From Microbacterium sp. VKM Ac-2923 (GTDB taxonomy: Bacteria > Actinomycetota > Actinomycetes > Actinomycetales > Microbacteriaceae): DNA of 64,000 bases. Under the pieces are notes generated by a model. The model was not told where the DNA came from, searched no databases, and saw only the letters and a list, made by a program, of their open reading frames with translations. Shown here piece after piece: positions 1 to 7,287 of this stretch; within the stretch, counting starts at the first letter, position 1; each line of letters opens with the position of its first letter. The position numbers and the translations under genes were made by a program. The stretch is from positions 1 through 64,000 of the forward strand of contig NZ_JALGRP010000011.1 of assembly GCF_022815605.1 (NCBI RefSeq), read 5' to 3'.

Positions 1-255
1 ACCCGCAGACAGATTGCCGGGCAGTTCGTCGTCGAATCGGTCGTCATCGGCCTGCTGGGCGGGCTCATCGGCGCCTCGGTCGGTGTGCTCTCCGTCGTCC
101 TGATATCCGTCGTCCAACAGTGGACACCCGTCCTCGACCCCCTCATCGCCACCGGCGGCGCACTCCTCGGCGCCGTCATCGGGCTGCTCGCCGGCGGTAT
201 TCCCGCCCTTCGAGCAAGCAAGATCGAACCGGTCACCGCGCTGAGAGGCGCGTAG
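1..255 (+). CDS. ABC transporter permease, FtsX/MacB type (C-terminal fragment)
   Basis: The reading frame is open from the window edge and ends at TAG 253-255, giving the last 84 residues of a protein whose start lies outside. The fragment has two hydrophobic segments (about residues 8-38 and 46-66) and ends in ALRASKIEPVTALRGA. That ending (x-P-A-x-R-A-S-x-I-x-P-x-x-A-L-R) is the classic C-terminus of FtsX-family permeases of MacAB/LolCDE-type exporters. By family it would work with an ATPase encoded upstream, outside the window, to move a lipoprotein, peptide or drug. The substrate cannot be judged from this piece. Confidence 0.85.
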   Translation, partial: TRRQIAGQFVVESVVIGLLGGLIGASVGVLSVVLISVVQQWTPVLDPLIATGGALLGAVIGLLAGGIPALRASKIEPVTALRGA

Positions 256-427
256 GTGTCGCCCGAGGACGTGAGCTCATCGAGCCTGCGCCTCATCTCG
301 AACAGTGGCGGAGTCGCCGCCTGACTCGTCCGGCTCGGTCGAGACCGGTCCACCCAGCGTCCAGGGGGACGAGGGCCCTGTCGGCCGTATCCGCGCGCCC
401 GGTCCCTTCGAGACTCGTGAAAGACGA

Positions 428-456
428 AGGGCGCCCCGCCGAAGCCGGAGCGCCCT
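428..456 (-). terminator. Hairpin downstream of the Asp23 cluster
   Basis: A 7-bp perfect inverted repeat (AGGGCGC / GCGCCCT) with a 15-nt loop lies 20 bp past the stop of the last gene of the minus-strand cluster. The T-tract is weak, so it may only partly terminate. Confidence 0.5.
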
Positions 457-475
457 TGCGGGGAGTCGATTTGCG

Positions 476-1456
476 TCAGGACCTGCGGCGATCGTCCTCC
501 ACGACCGACTGCACGCTGTCCGTCGCCGGGGTCTCGTCGTCGGCGCGCACCTCGTCGGCGGCGATCGCGATGTCGACCGCGGCGTCCTCCAGAGCGTCCG
601 CGACCACGTCGCGCACGTCGCCACGCTCAGCGGCGGGAACGGCCTCTGCGGGGCGCTCGGGCTCGAGGCCGTCGGTCACGCGATCCACAGCGTCGATGTC
701 CGCCCTCGAGTCGTTCGAGGCGACACGCTCGCGGGCCGCCCTCACCGTCTCATCGACGGCGGCCGCCGCGCCGGCGGCGACGTCCTTCGCCTTCGACACG
801 GCGACGTCGACGGTCTCCGAGGCGCTTGCCGCGAGGTCCTTCGACCTCGCCACCGCGTCGTCGGCGACAGCGGAGGCGCGGGCCGCGGCATCCTTCGACC
901 GGGCCCTCACATCGTCGGCCACCACGGAAGCACGAGCCTTCGCGTCGTCGGCGGCCGCCGACGTCCGGGCCTTCACATCATCAGCCACCGCCGAGGCGCG
1001 GGCCGCGGCATCCTTCGACCGGGCCTTGACGTCGTCGACGACCTCCGATGCACGGGCCGCGACGGCATCCGCCTTCTCTTCGGCCTCGTCGACGACGTCG
1101 CGGTCGAACGGACCGAAGACGCCGGTCACGACGACGTTCACGTCGATCTCTCCGCGCCCGAGGGGCTCCAGAGCGGAGCGGACCGCGGTGCGCACGGCGT
1201 CGGAGACCGCGTGCAGCTTGTGCGGGTAATCGACGACGAGCGAGACGGTCGCGGCGACCGAGCCCGTGCGGTCGGTGTCGATCTTGACGCCGGGGGCGGT
1301 GCGGGAGAGTCCGACGCGTTCGCGAACGGCGTCGGACGCGCGGCCCAGCAAGCTGCCGAGCGCGTGCACGCCGGGCACGGAACCCGCTGCCGTCGCGACA
1401 AGGGTCGCCGCCGCGTCCAGATCAGGTGGGTCGATGGTGGCATCGATGGTGGTCAT
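476..1456 (-). CDS. Asp23-like protein with a LEA/apolipoprotein-like repeat tail
   Basis: This 326-aa protein is last in the five-gene Asp23 cluster. Residues 1-118 resemble the small Asp23/Gls24-like fold of its neighbours (a VDYPHKL strand, then SDAVRTAVRSAL and a VNVVVTGVF strand). Residues 120-245 are a long charged, Ala-rich amphipathic stretch built from 11- and 18-residue units such as ASVVADDVRAR and TSAAADDAKAR, with almost no aromatics, Cys or Pro. This is typical of LEA-like or extended coiled-coil helices. Residues 246-326 are acidic and probably disordered. There is no signal peptide or membrane segment, so it is probably cytosolic at the membrane surface. A 33-bp DNA direct repeat lies within the tail (873-905 and 993-1025). 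Function is inferred only from the cluster. Confidence 0.6.
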   Translation of the reverse strand: MTTIDATIDPPDLDAAATLVATAAGSVPGVHALGSLLGRASDAVRERVGLSRTAPGVKIDTDRTGSVAATVSLVVDYPHKLHAVSDAVRTAVRSALEPLGRGEIDVNVVVTGVFGPFDRDVVDEAEEKADAVAARASEVVDDVKARSKDAAARASAVADDVKARTSAAADDAKARASVVADDVRARSKDAAARASAVADDAVARSKDLAASASETVDVAVSKAKDVAAGAAAAVDETVRAARERVASNDSRADIDAVDRVTDGLEPERPAEAVPAAERGDVRDVVADALEDAAVDIAIAADEVRADDETPATDSVQSVVEDDRRRS

Positions 1457-1476
1457 GACGTCTCCTCGTGGGGGTG

Positions 1477-2064
1477 TCAGTGAACGCGGGTGTTGTCGCG
1501 CGCGAGTTTGGCGCGCAGACCCGTGTGGATGGAGATGTAGGCGCGCAGGTTCTGTCCGGTGAGCGTCGCCAGGTTGGTGACGAGGGTGTCGACGTGCTCG
1601 GCGACCTGTCGGGGTGAGGTGTTCTGGCGCGGGGTCACCGCGACGTGCAGCACCGACTCCCGGTTGACCTCGCCGGCGGTGACGCGGGAGGACAGGATCT
1701 CGTCGCGCTCGGCGAGAGCGTTCTTCAGCGCCTCCGAGGCGAAGCCGTCGGAGACCGTGATGCGGCCCTCGGCGCCCGCGCTGCCGGTGGACTGCAGCGG
1801 CGCGTGACGGCGACCGCGCACGGCCGACGACGCGATGACGATGAGGATGACGGCCAGCACAACAAAGGCGGCGACCGCACCCCAGCCGGCGGACTCGCGT
1901 CCGAGCGACTCGAGCCAGCCCTGGAAACCGCCCGTCACGGAGGTCCAGGTGTCGGTCCCTCCGGGCAGGAGGCCCACGGCGAGCGCGAGGGCGCCCGCGG
2001 CGAGCAGCACGACGGCGACCAGGAAGAGGACGAAGCGGTTCAGACCGCGACGCGTCGCATTCAT
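1477..2064 (-). CDS. Two-TM membrane protein of the Asp23 cluster (AmaP-like)
   Basis: 195 aa. Two hydrophobic helices (about residues 9-30 and 55-77) are followed by a soluble Asp23-like domain (VSDGFASEALKNALAE, HVAVTPRQN, HVDTLVTNLATLTGQ). This plan matches AmaP, which anchors Asp23 to the membrane in Firmicutes; no close actinobacterial homologue can be confirmed here. The start ATG at 2062-2064 overlaps the stop of the preceding gene by 4 bp (ATGA), which argues for translational coupling. A longer frame beginning at 2334 is rejected because its extra N-terminus is a shadow of the upstream gene. Confidence 0.65.
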   Translation of the reverse strand: MNATRRGLNRFVLFLVAVVLLAAGALALAVGLLPGGTDTWTSVTGGFQGWLESLGRESAGWGAVAAFVVLAVILIVIASSAVRGRRHAPLQSTGSAGAEGRITVSDGFASEALKNALAERDEILSSRVTAGEVNRESVLHVAVTPRQNTSPRQVAEHVDTLVTNLATLTGQNLRAYISIHTGLRAKLARDNTRVH

Positions 2065-2642
2065 CGGGACTCCTTGGTATCGGGACGCTCCACGCGCACG
2101 TGGGAACGCACGGCGGGCGTCAACTTGTAAGCGGCGATCTCCTCGTCGACGATGTGGCGCAGCTGCGCCTCGTCGACCGGGATGCCGACCGGCGGACGAA
2201 CGGTCACATCGACCGAGCGGTGCGCGACGCCCACCACGATGTCGTCGCGCGCGATGCCGGACTCGTTGCTGAGGTGCTGGGCGATGGCGGATGCCACGAC
2301 GCCGTTGTCGACGACGACGGCGCGCTCTCCCCACTGCATCTCGTGACGCGAGAGGCGGCCCGGCTTGAGGGCCAGGATGAGCACGAGCAGGCCGAGGACG
2401 GCCAGCACGACGCCGCCGACGATGAACGCGACGGGCATCAGGGCCGTGGGAGCGGCGACGACGGCGTTCAGAGCCTCGCCCGGGGCGACCAGCAGCGGCT
2501 GCGCGCCGACGAGGCTCAAGATGATCTCGACCGCGGCATACGCCAGGACGAGCAGCAGCAGCACGACCACGACGAGCATGGCCACGGTGCGGGGCGAATG
2601 GGTTTCGCGGCTCACGACGGTGCGGAGGACGGCGTCAGTCAT
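2061..2642 (-). CDS. Two-TM membrane protein of the Asp23 cluster (DUF6286/AmaP-like)
   Basis: 193 aa with two strong transmembrane helices (about residues 19-44 and 66-92) and a C-terminal Asp23-like domain (VVVDNGVVASAIAQHLS, VDVTVRPPVGIPV, LRHIVDEEIAAYKL). The layout is the same as that of the next gene, so the two are probably distant paralogues. It is expected to sit in the membrane and recruit soluble Asp23-type partners. The start ATG at 2640-2642 overlaps the previous stop (TGATG). The open frame continues to 3083 but the extension is Arg/Pro-rich shadow sequence. Confidence 0.6.
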   Translation of the reverse strand: MTDAVLRTVVSRETHSPRTVAMLVVVVLLLLVLAYAAVEIILSLVGAQPLLVAPGEALNAVVAAPTALMPVAFIVGGVVLAVLGLLVLILALKPGRLSRHEMQWGERAVVVDNGVVASAIAQHLSNESGIARDDIVVGVAHRSVDVTVRPPVGIPVDEAQLRHIVDEEIAAYKLTPAVRSHVRVERPDTKESR

Positions 2643-3031
2643 CACAGCACTCGCTTTCGCTGGGGGGCGGAGGCGCCCGAGATGGTCAGGTCGACGCGCG
2701 AGATCTCGCGGCCGAACAGCCGGGTGAGGCGCGAACGCAGCTCGCTCTGGGCCGTGCGAGCGGCTTCGAGCACGGGGGTCGCGCCGCGCACGGCCTCGGT
2801 GTCGTCGAGGCGCGGCACCGGGAACGGCGAGGTGATCCGCACCGCGGCGGTGTCGCGGGCCGAGACGATCTCGACGTGCACGTTCTTGGCATCCACACCG
2901 ATCACGTCGGCAGCAGCCCGTTCGGCCGTCTTCTGCAGAACGCGATCCGCGATGTGCACGCGGCCCGCGGGGAGGCCGGGGCCGGCAACCGCACGGTTGC
3001 CGGCCCCGGGGGAAGCGGTGACGGTGGTCAC
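2642..3031 (-). CDS. Small Asp23/Gls24-like protein
   Basis: 129 aa, soluble, no signal. It contains an Asp23-like pattern: an ADRVLQKTAERAAADVIGV helix, a VEIVSARDTAAVRITSPF strand and a long helix (AARTAQSELRSRLTRLFG) ahead of the VDLTISG strand. It is a divergent relative of the full Asp23 protein three genes upstream in transcription. The start ATG at 3029-3031 overlaps the end of the DUF2273-like gene, so it is co-translated with the cluster. Its own role is unknown; it may be a partner subunit in an Asp23-type membrane-surface network. Confidence 0.55.
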   Translation of the reverse strand: MTTVTASPGAGNRAVAGPGLPAGRVHIADRVLQKTAERAAADVIGVDAKNVHVEIVSARDTAAVRITSPFPVPRLDDTEAVRGATPVLEAARTAQSELRSRLTRLFGREISRVDLTISGASAPQRKRVL

Positions 3032-3216
3032 GATGTGCTCCGACCCTTGAAGGCGTTGACGATGTTGCCGAAGTCGAGTTCACCCGCCGTGATGCGGGCG
3101 ACGACCACGCCGATCGCCATGAAGAGGGCGACGAGGACGAATCCCCAGAAGCCGAAGATCAGGGCGCTGAGGGCCAGGACGAGCCCGACGAGGGCGCCCT
3201 TCGTCGTGGCGCTCAC
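3028..3216 (-). CDS. DUF2273-like small membrane protein
   Basis: 62 aa, two closely spaced hydrophobic helices (about residues 6-25 and 24-42) and a basic C-terminus (FKGRSTS). Such small proteins usually sit next to Asp23/AmaP genes. It overlaps both neighbours by 4 bp, consistent with a single polycistronic message. It presumably assists membrane anchoring of Asp23-family proteins; no catalytic motif is visible. Confidence 0.65.
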   Translation of the reverse strand: MSATTKGALVGLVLALSALIFGFWGFVLVALFMAIGVVVARITAGELDFGNIVNAFKGRSTS

Positions 3217-3689
3217 TGAACGCGCTTTTCGTTGCTGTCGTCGTCGTTGTTGTCGTCGCCCGGGATGTGGACGTCGTTCACGTCGACGTTGACCTCGACG
3301 ACCTCGAGACCGACGAGGCGGTTGATGGCACCGGCGACGCGCGAGCGAACCTGGTCGGCGACCTCCTGGATGGGGGCACCGTACTCGACGACGATGGTGA
3401 TGTCGGCGGCGGCCTGCGACTCGCCGACCTCGACCTTGACGCCCTGCGTCAGGTCGGTGGCGTTGATCGCGTCACGGATGGCACCGAGCGCACGGGCTCC
3501 GCCGCCACCGAGCGCGTACACGCCGGAGACCTCACGGGCCGCGATCCCGGCGACCTTGGCGACGACGCCCTCGGCGATCGTCGTCTTGCCCTCGGTGTGG
3601 GCGTCCTGTCCGCGGGCGTTCAGGGGACGGTTCACGCGCGACGCCGCCTGGGGAACGTTCTGGGCGGCGGGGGTGGTGTTCTCAGCCAT
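3213..3689 (-). CDS. Asp23/Gls24 family envelope stress response protein
   Basis: 158 aa and first gene of the cluster. The family core is clear: GKTTIAEGVVAKVAGIAAREVSGVYAL, then VKVEVGESQAAADITIVVEYG and IQEVADQVRSRVAGAINRLVGLEVVEVNVDVNDVHI. The protein ends in an acidic low-complexity tail (about residues 142-152, D/N/S only). In Gram-positives Asp23 proteins coat the inner membrane face and are linked to alkaline or cell-envelope stress. A start at ATG 3687-3689 is preceded by a GAAAGG purine stretch. The upstream region (3690-3943) holds no gene and must carry the cluster promoter. Confidence 0.85.
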   Translation of the reverse strand: MAENTTPAAQNVPQAASRVNRPLNARGQDAHTEGKTTIAEGVVAKVAGIAAREVSGVYALGGGGARALGAIRDAINATDLTQGVKVEVGESQAAADITIVVEYGAPIQEVADQVRSRVAGAINRLVGLEVVEVNVDVNDVHIPGDDNNDDDSNEKRVQ

Positions 3690-3943
3690 GTCGATGCCTT
3701 TCGGAGTTCGTGACCCGGAAGCTCCGGGGTAGGTATTTCGACCTACATGACTAAGACGTACCGGGTCGGGTTAACGTCACGTCGGACTTGAAAAAACTTC
3801 CGAGATCTGTATTCGCGCGAATAGGGATGCGCGTCGCGACCGCGACGGCAGGTGATCCGGGGAGCGGAGGATGCCGCAGGGCCGGGCAATCCTCCCGTCG
3901 CCGGATCACCTCCCCCACGCGACCCGGTGTCGGCGGCCCGGCG

Positions 3944-3949
3944 TACGCT
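3944..3949 (+). promoter_or_regulatory. -10 hexamer TACGCT for a leaderless leader ORF upstream of fdhD
   Basis: TACGCT lies exactly 6 nt before ATG 3956, the same geometry as other apparently leaderless starts in this window. Transcription would begin at or next to that ATG. Confidence 0.45.
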
Positions 3950-3955
3950 TCCCCC

Positions 3956-3988
3956 ATGTCCCTCTTCCCTCCCCGCGGGCGCGACTGA
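3956..3988 (+). CDS. 10-codon upstream ORF coupled to fdhD
   Basis: ATG at 3956 opens a ten-residue peptide (MSLFPPRGRD) that stops at TGA 3986-3988, one base before the fdhD ATG. The fdhD start has no Shine-Dalgarno sequence, while the ORF start sits at the expected transcription start of the TACGCT box. Translation of fdhD may therefore depend on termination and re-initiation after this short ORF. The peptide sequence itself gives no hint of function. Confidence 0.45.
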   Translation: MSLFPPRGRD

Positions 3989-3989
3989 C

Positions 3990-4868
3990 ATGGGCCGTCT
4001 CACCACGTCTCGTCGCGTCACGCGCATCACCCTCGAGGGCGTGAACCGCCAGCGACCGGATGCCATCGCGGTCGAAGAACCGCTCGAGATCCGCGTCGCG
4101 GGCTCCCCCCTGGCCGTGACCATGCGCACGCCGGGCCACGACGTCGAGCTGGCCGCCGGCTTCCTCGTGTCGGAGGGCGTGCTCAGCCGGGGCGACCAGT
4201 TCGCCCGCGCGATCCACTGCGGGGGGCCGGGCACCGGCGGCGCCGACGGCAACACCTACAACGTGCTCGACCTCACGCTCGCGCCGGGTGTCGCCCTTCC
4301 CTCCCCCGACATCGCGCGGTCGTTCTACACGACGAGCTCGTGCGGGGTGTGCGGCACGGCGTCCATCGAGGCGGTCGAGAAGGTGTCGACCTACGACGTG
4401 TCGACCGACCCGCTGACGGTGTCGGCGCACGACGTGGCGGCCTTCCCCGACCGGCTGCGCGAACAGCAGAAGACCTTCGACAAGACCGGCGGGCTGCACG
4501 GCGCGGCCCTCTTCGACGTGGCGAGCGGGGAGCTGCTCGTCGCCCGCGAAGACGTGGGGCGACACAACGCCGTCGACAAGGTGGTCGGGTGGGCGCTGCT
4601 GAACGACCGATTGCCGCTCCGGGGAACCGTGCTGCAGGTCTCGGGCCGCGTCAGCTTCGAGCTGGTGCAGAAGGCCGTGATGGCCGGCATCCCGATGCTC
4701 TCCGCCGTCTCGGCCCCCTCCTCCCTCGCGATCGAGCTGGCCGAGCGCGCGGGTCTCACCCTCGCGGCGTTCGTGCGCGGGTCGAGCATGAACCTGTACA
4801 CGCGGGCGAATCGCATCGTCGCGCCGTCCACAACCCCGGCGGAGCACGAGACCGCGAGCGTACGCTGA
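3990..4868 (+). CDS. fdhD: FdhD, sulfurtransferase required for formate dehydrogenase
   Basis: 292 aa. FdhD takes sulfur from the cysteine desulfurase IscS and transfers it to the bis-MGD molybdenum cofactor of formate dehydrogenase. The catalytic CxxC motif is present as Cys118-x-x-Cys121 in the family context TTSSCGVCGTASIEA. Other family blocks are FDKTGGLHGAALF, VAREDVGRHNAVDKVVG, VSGRVSFELVQKA and a C-terminal RGSSMNLYTRANRI. The start ATG 3990 begins the conserved N-terminus; a start at 3852 would add a Pro-rich non-conserved extension. The FdhF-like oxidoreductase follows 46 bp downstream, its likely client. Confidence 0.95.
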   Translation: MGRLTTSRRVTRITLEGVNRQRPDAIAVEEPLEIRVAGSPLAVTMRTPGHDVELAAGFLVSEGVLSRGDQFARAIHCGGPGTGGADGNTYNVLDLTLAPGVALPSPDIARSFYTTSSCGVCGTASIEAVEKVSTYDVSTDPLTVSAHDVAAFPDRLREQQKTFDKTGGLHGAALFDVASGELLVAREDVGRHNAVDKVVGWALLNDRLPLRGTVLQVSGRVSFELVQKAVMAGIPMLSAVSAPSSLAIELAERAGLTLAAFVRGSSMNLYTRANRIVAPSTTPAEHETASVR

Positions 4869-4914
4869 CGACCGGATGCCACGAGCCCGGCGCCATGACC
4901 ACCGGAGGGTCGAC

Positions 4915-7239
4915 ATGGGTGAGTCCTTTGGACTGATGACCGAGAAGCCACGTCAGGGAGGCCTCGGGCCGCAGGTCGACGGGGACTGGTCGAGCACGGG
5001 TGCCTACGAGCATCCCGCCGCCGGCTGGGGCGCCGCCCTCACCGTGGGCAAGGTGCTGCTCGAACAGCGCCAGCCCCTCGCCGGCACCAAGGCGATGTTC
5101 ACGATGAACCACCCGAAGAGCGGCTTCGACTGCCCCGGATGCGCATGGCCCGACGACAAGGGCGTCGCCCTCGACATCTGCGAGAACGGCATCAAGCACG
5201 TCACGTGGGAGATGACGCACAAGCGGGTCGGCAAGGAGTTCTTCGCCGAACACTCCGTGACGGAGCTGTCGCAGTGGAGCGATTTCGAGCTGGAGGATGC
5301 CGGACGCCTCGCCGGTCCGATGGCGTACGACGCCGAGACCGACCACTACGTGCCCATCTCGTGGAACGACGCGTTCCGCCTGATCGCGCAGCACCTCACG
5401 GCGCTGGAATCCCCCGATCAGGCTGCTTTCTACACCTCCGGCCGCCTCAGCAACGAAGCGTCGTTCCTGTACCAGCTGTTCGCCCGCGAACTCGGGACCA
5501 ACAACCTCCCCGACTGCTCCAACATGTGCCATGAAGGCTCGGGTCGCGGGCTCACGGCATCCCTCGCCACGGGCAAAGGGACCGCCGACCTCGAGGACTG
5601 GGCGTCGTGCGACGCGCTGTTCGTGCTGGGCGTGAACGCCGCCTCGAACGCCCCGCGCATGCTCACGAGCCTCGCCGAGGCCATCGACCGCGGCGCGCAG
5701 GTCGTGCACGTCAATCCGCTGCGCGAGGTGGCGGGGACCCGCACGATCGTGCCGCACGAGATCGTCGACATGGCGACGTTCCACAGCACCCCGACCAGCA
5801 CGATGAACTTGCAGGTGCGCCCGGGAGGCGACCTCGCGCTCGTGCGCGGCATGGCCAAGGTCGTCTTCGAGGCCTCCGAGACCGACCCCACCGCCCTCGA
5901 CCAGGCGTTCCTCGACGAGTACACGAGTGGGCTCGACGAGTACCGCTCGCTGGTCGAGGCCACGGACTGGGACCAGCTCGTCGAGCAGGCCGGCCTCACC
6001 GAGGCCGAGATCCGCGCCGCAGCAGCCGTCTACCTCGCCTCCGAACGGTGCGTCATCAGCTGGTGCCTGGGCGTCAGCCAGCACCAGCACGGCGTCGACA
6101 CCGTGCGCGAGATCGTCAACCTGCTGCTCCTGCGCGGCAACGTCGGACGCACGGGCACCGGCCCCTCTCCCGTCCGCGGCCACAGCAACGTGCAGGGCAA
6201 CCGCACGTGCGGTATCAACCACAAGCCCACCGAGGAGTGGCTCGCGAAGCTCGACGAGGTCTGCGGCATCACCTCCCCGCGCGAGCCCGGTCTCGACACC
6301 GTGCACACGGTCGCGGCGCTGCACCGCGGCGACCTCAAGGTCTTCCTCGGCATGGGCGGCAACTTCGTCCGCGCCGCCCCCGACACCACGCTCACCGCCG
6401 AGGGCATGGGGCGCTGCGAGCTCACCGCGCACGTCAGCACCAAGCTGAACCGCAGCCACCTCACCCACGGGAAACAGGCGCTGATCCTCCCGTGCCTCGG
6501 ACGCACCGAGCGCGACGTGCAAGAGGCGGGTCCGCAGTCGATCTCGACCGAGGATGCCATGAGCTCCGTCATGCTCTCGCTCGGCTCCCGACGCCCGGCG
6601 TCGCCGCACCTGCTGAGCGAGCCCGAGATCATCGCCCGCATTGCCCGTGCGTCGATGCCGGACTCCGCGACGCCGTGGGAGTGGTACGTGGGCGACTACG
6701 ACCGCATCCGCGACACGATGGCGAAGGTCCTCCCCGGATTCGAGGGGTTCAACGAACTCGTGCGCCAGCACTACGGTTTCCGCGTCCCGCAGCCCGCGCG
6801 CGAGCGCGACTTCCGCACGCCGTCGGGCAAGGCCGAATTCTCGCGGGCCGATCTGCCGAACGTCATCCCCGCGGAGGCCGACGTGCTGGTGCTGCAGACC
6901 ATGCGCTCGCACGACCAGTGGAACACCACGATCTACTCGGCCGACGACCGCTACCGCGGGGTCCGGAACATCCGCGAGCTGGTGTTCATGAATCGGCGCG
7001 ACATGAAGGAGCGCGATATCGCCGAGGGCGACCTGGTCGACATCGTCGCCACCTCTCGCGACGGGTCTGTGCGCAGCGTCACGGCCTTCCGGGCGCTTCA
7101 GTACGACACCCCGCGCGGGAGCGCCGCCGGGTACTTCCCCGAGCTGAACGTGCTGCTCGGCCCCGACGACTACAGCCGCCAGAGCGACCAGCCGTTGATG
7201 AAGGACATCCGCGTGCGGATCGCGAAGACCGCGGGCTGA
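4915..7239 (+). CDS. FdhF/YdeP family molybdopterin oxidoreductase (formate dehydrogenase alpha-like)
   Basis: 774 aa, close to the usual length of YdeP-type proteins. N-terminal FDCPGCAWPDD carries a CxxC pair; the molybdopterin domain shows SGRLSNEASFLYQLFARELGTNN, then SNMCHEGSGRGL, where family members bind the metal centre, and GVNAASNAPRMLTSL. A cofactor loop (RGNVGRTGTGPSPVRGHSNVQGN) and a C-terminal MopB-binding domain (MRSHDQWNTTIYS to GYFPELNVL) are complete. ATG 4915 is preceded by GGAGGG (4903-4908). No beta/gamma electron-transfer subunits are adjacent, as is common for this subfamily, so the electron acceptor and true substrate are unknown. Pairing with fdhD supports a sulfurated Mo cofactor. 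Confidence 0.9.
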   Translation: MGESFGLMTEKPRQGGLGPQVDGDWSSTGAYEHPAAGWGAALTVGKVLLEQRQPLAGTKAMFTMNHPKSGFDCPGCAWPDDKGVALDICENGIKHVTWEMTHKRVGKEFFAEHSVTELSQWSDFELEDAGRLAGPMAYDAETDHYVPISWNDAFRLIAQHLTALESPDQAAFYTSGRLSNEASFLYQLFARELGTNNLPDCSNMCHEGSGRGLTASLATGKGTADLEDWASCDALFVLGVNAASNAPRMLTSLAEAIDRGAQVVHVNPLREVAGTRTIVPHEIVDMATFHSTPTSTMNLQVRPGGDLALVRGMAKVVFEASETDPTALDQAFLDEYTSGLDEYRSLVEATDWDQLVEQAGLTEAEIRAAAAVYLASERCVISWCLGVSQHQHGVDTVREIVNLLLLRGNVGRTGTGPSPVRGHSNVQGNRTCGINHKPTEEWLAKLDEVCGITSPREPGLDTVHTVAALHRGDLKVFLGMGGNFVRAAPDTTLTAEGMGRCELTAHVSTKLNRSHLTHGKQALILPCLGRTERDVQEAGPQSISTEDAMSSVMLSLGSRRPASPHLLSEPEIIARIARASMPDSATPWEWYVGDYDRIRDTMAKVLPGFEGFNELVRQHYGFRVPQPARERDFRTPSGKAEFSRADLPNVIPAEADVLVLQTMRSHDQWNTTIYSADDRYRGVRNIRELVFMNRRDMKERDIAEGDLVDIVATSRDGSVRSVTAFRALQYDTPRGSAAGYFPELNVLLGPDDYSRQSDQPLMKDIRVRIAKTAG

Positions 7240-7240
7240 C

Positions 7241-7265
7241 GCGCCCCGCGTGCGCGGTGGGGCGC
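7241..7265. terminator. Hairpin between convergent genes
   Basis: The 7-bp arms GCGCCCC / GGGGCGC with an 11-nt loop lie right after the oxidoreductase stop and 23 bp beyond the end of the convergent FAD protein. It could serve both. No T-run is present. Confidence 0.45.
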
Positions 7266-7287
7266 ACCGCACGGGGCTCCGCGGCGC

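Noticed and set aside
256..475. Small gene between the FtsX-type permease and the Asp23 cluster
   Set aside because: No start with a ribosome site and no non-shadow composition was found; only a hairpin is supported.
3852..3989. Upstream start for fdhD extending the protein by 46 residues
   Set aside because: The extension is Pro/Ala-rich and not family-like; the conserved N-terminus begins at 3990.
4756..7272. 838-aa open frame opposite the molybdopterin oxidoreductase
   Set aside because: His/Val/Arg/Glu-rich composition typical of a GC-rich antisense shadow, no conserved motifs, and the real gene on the other strand is unambiguous.
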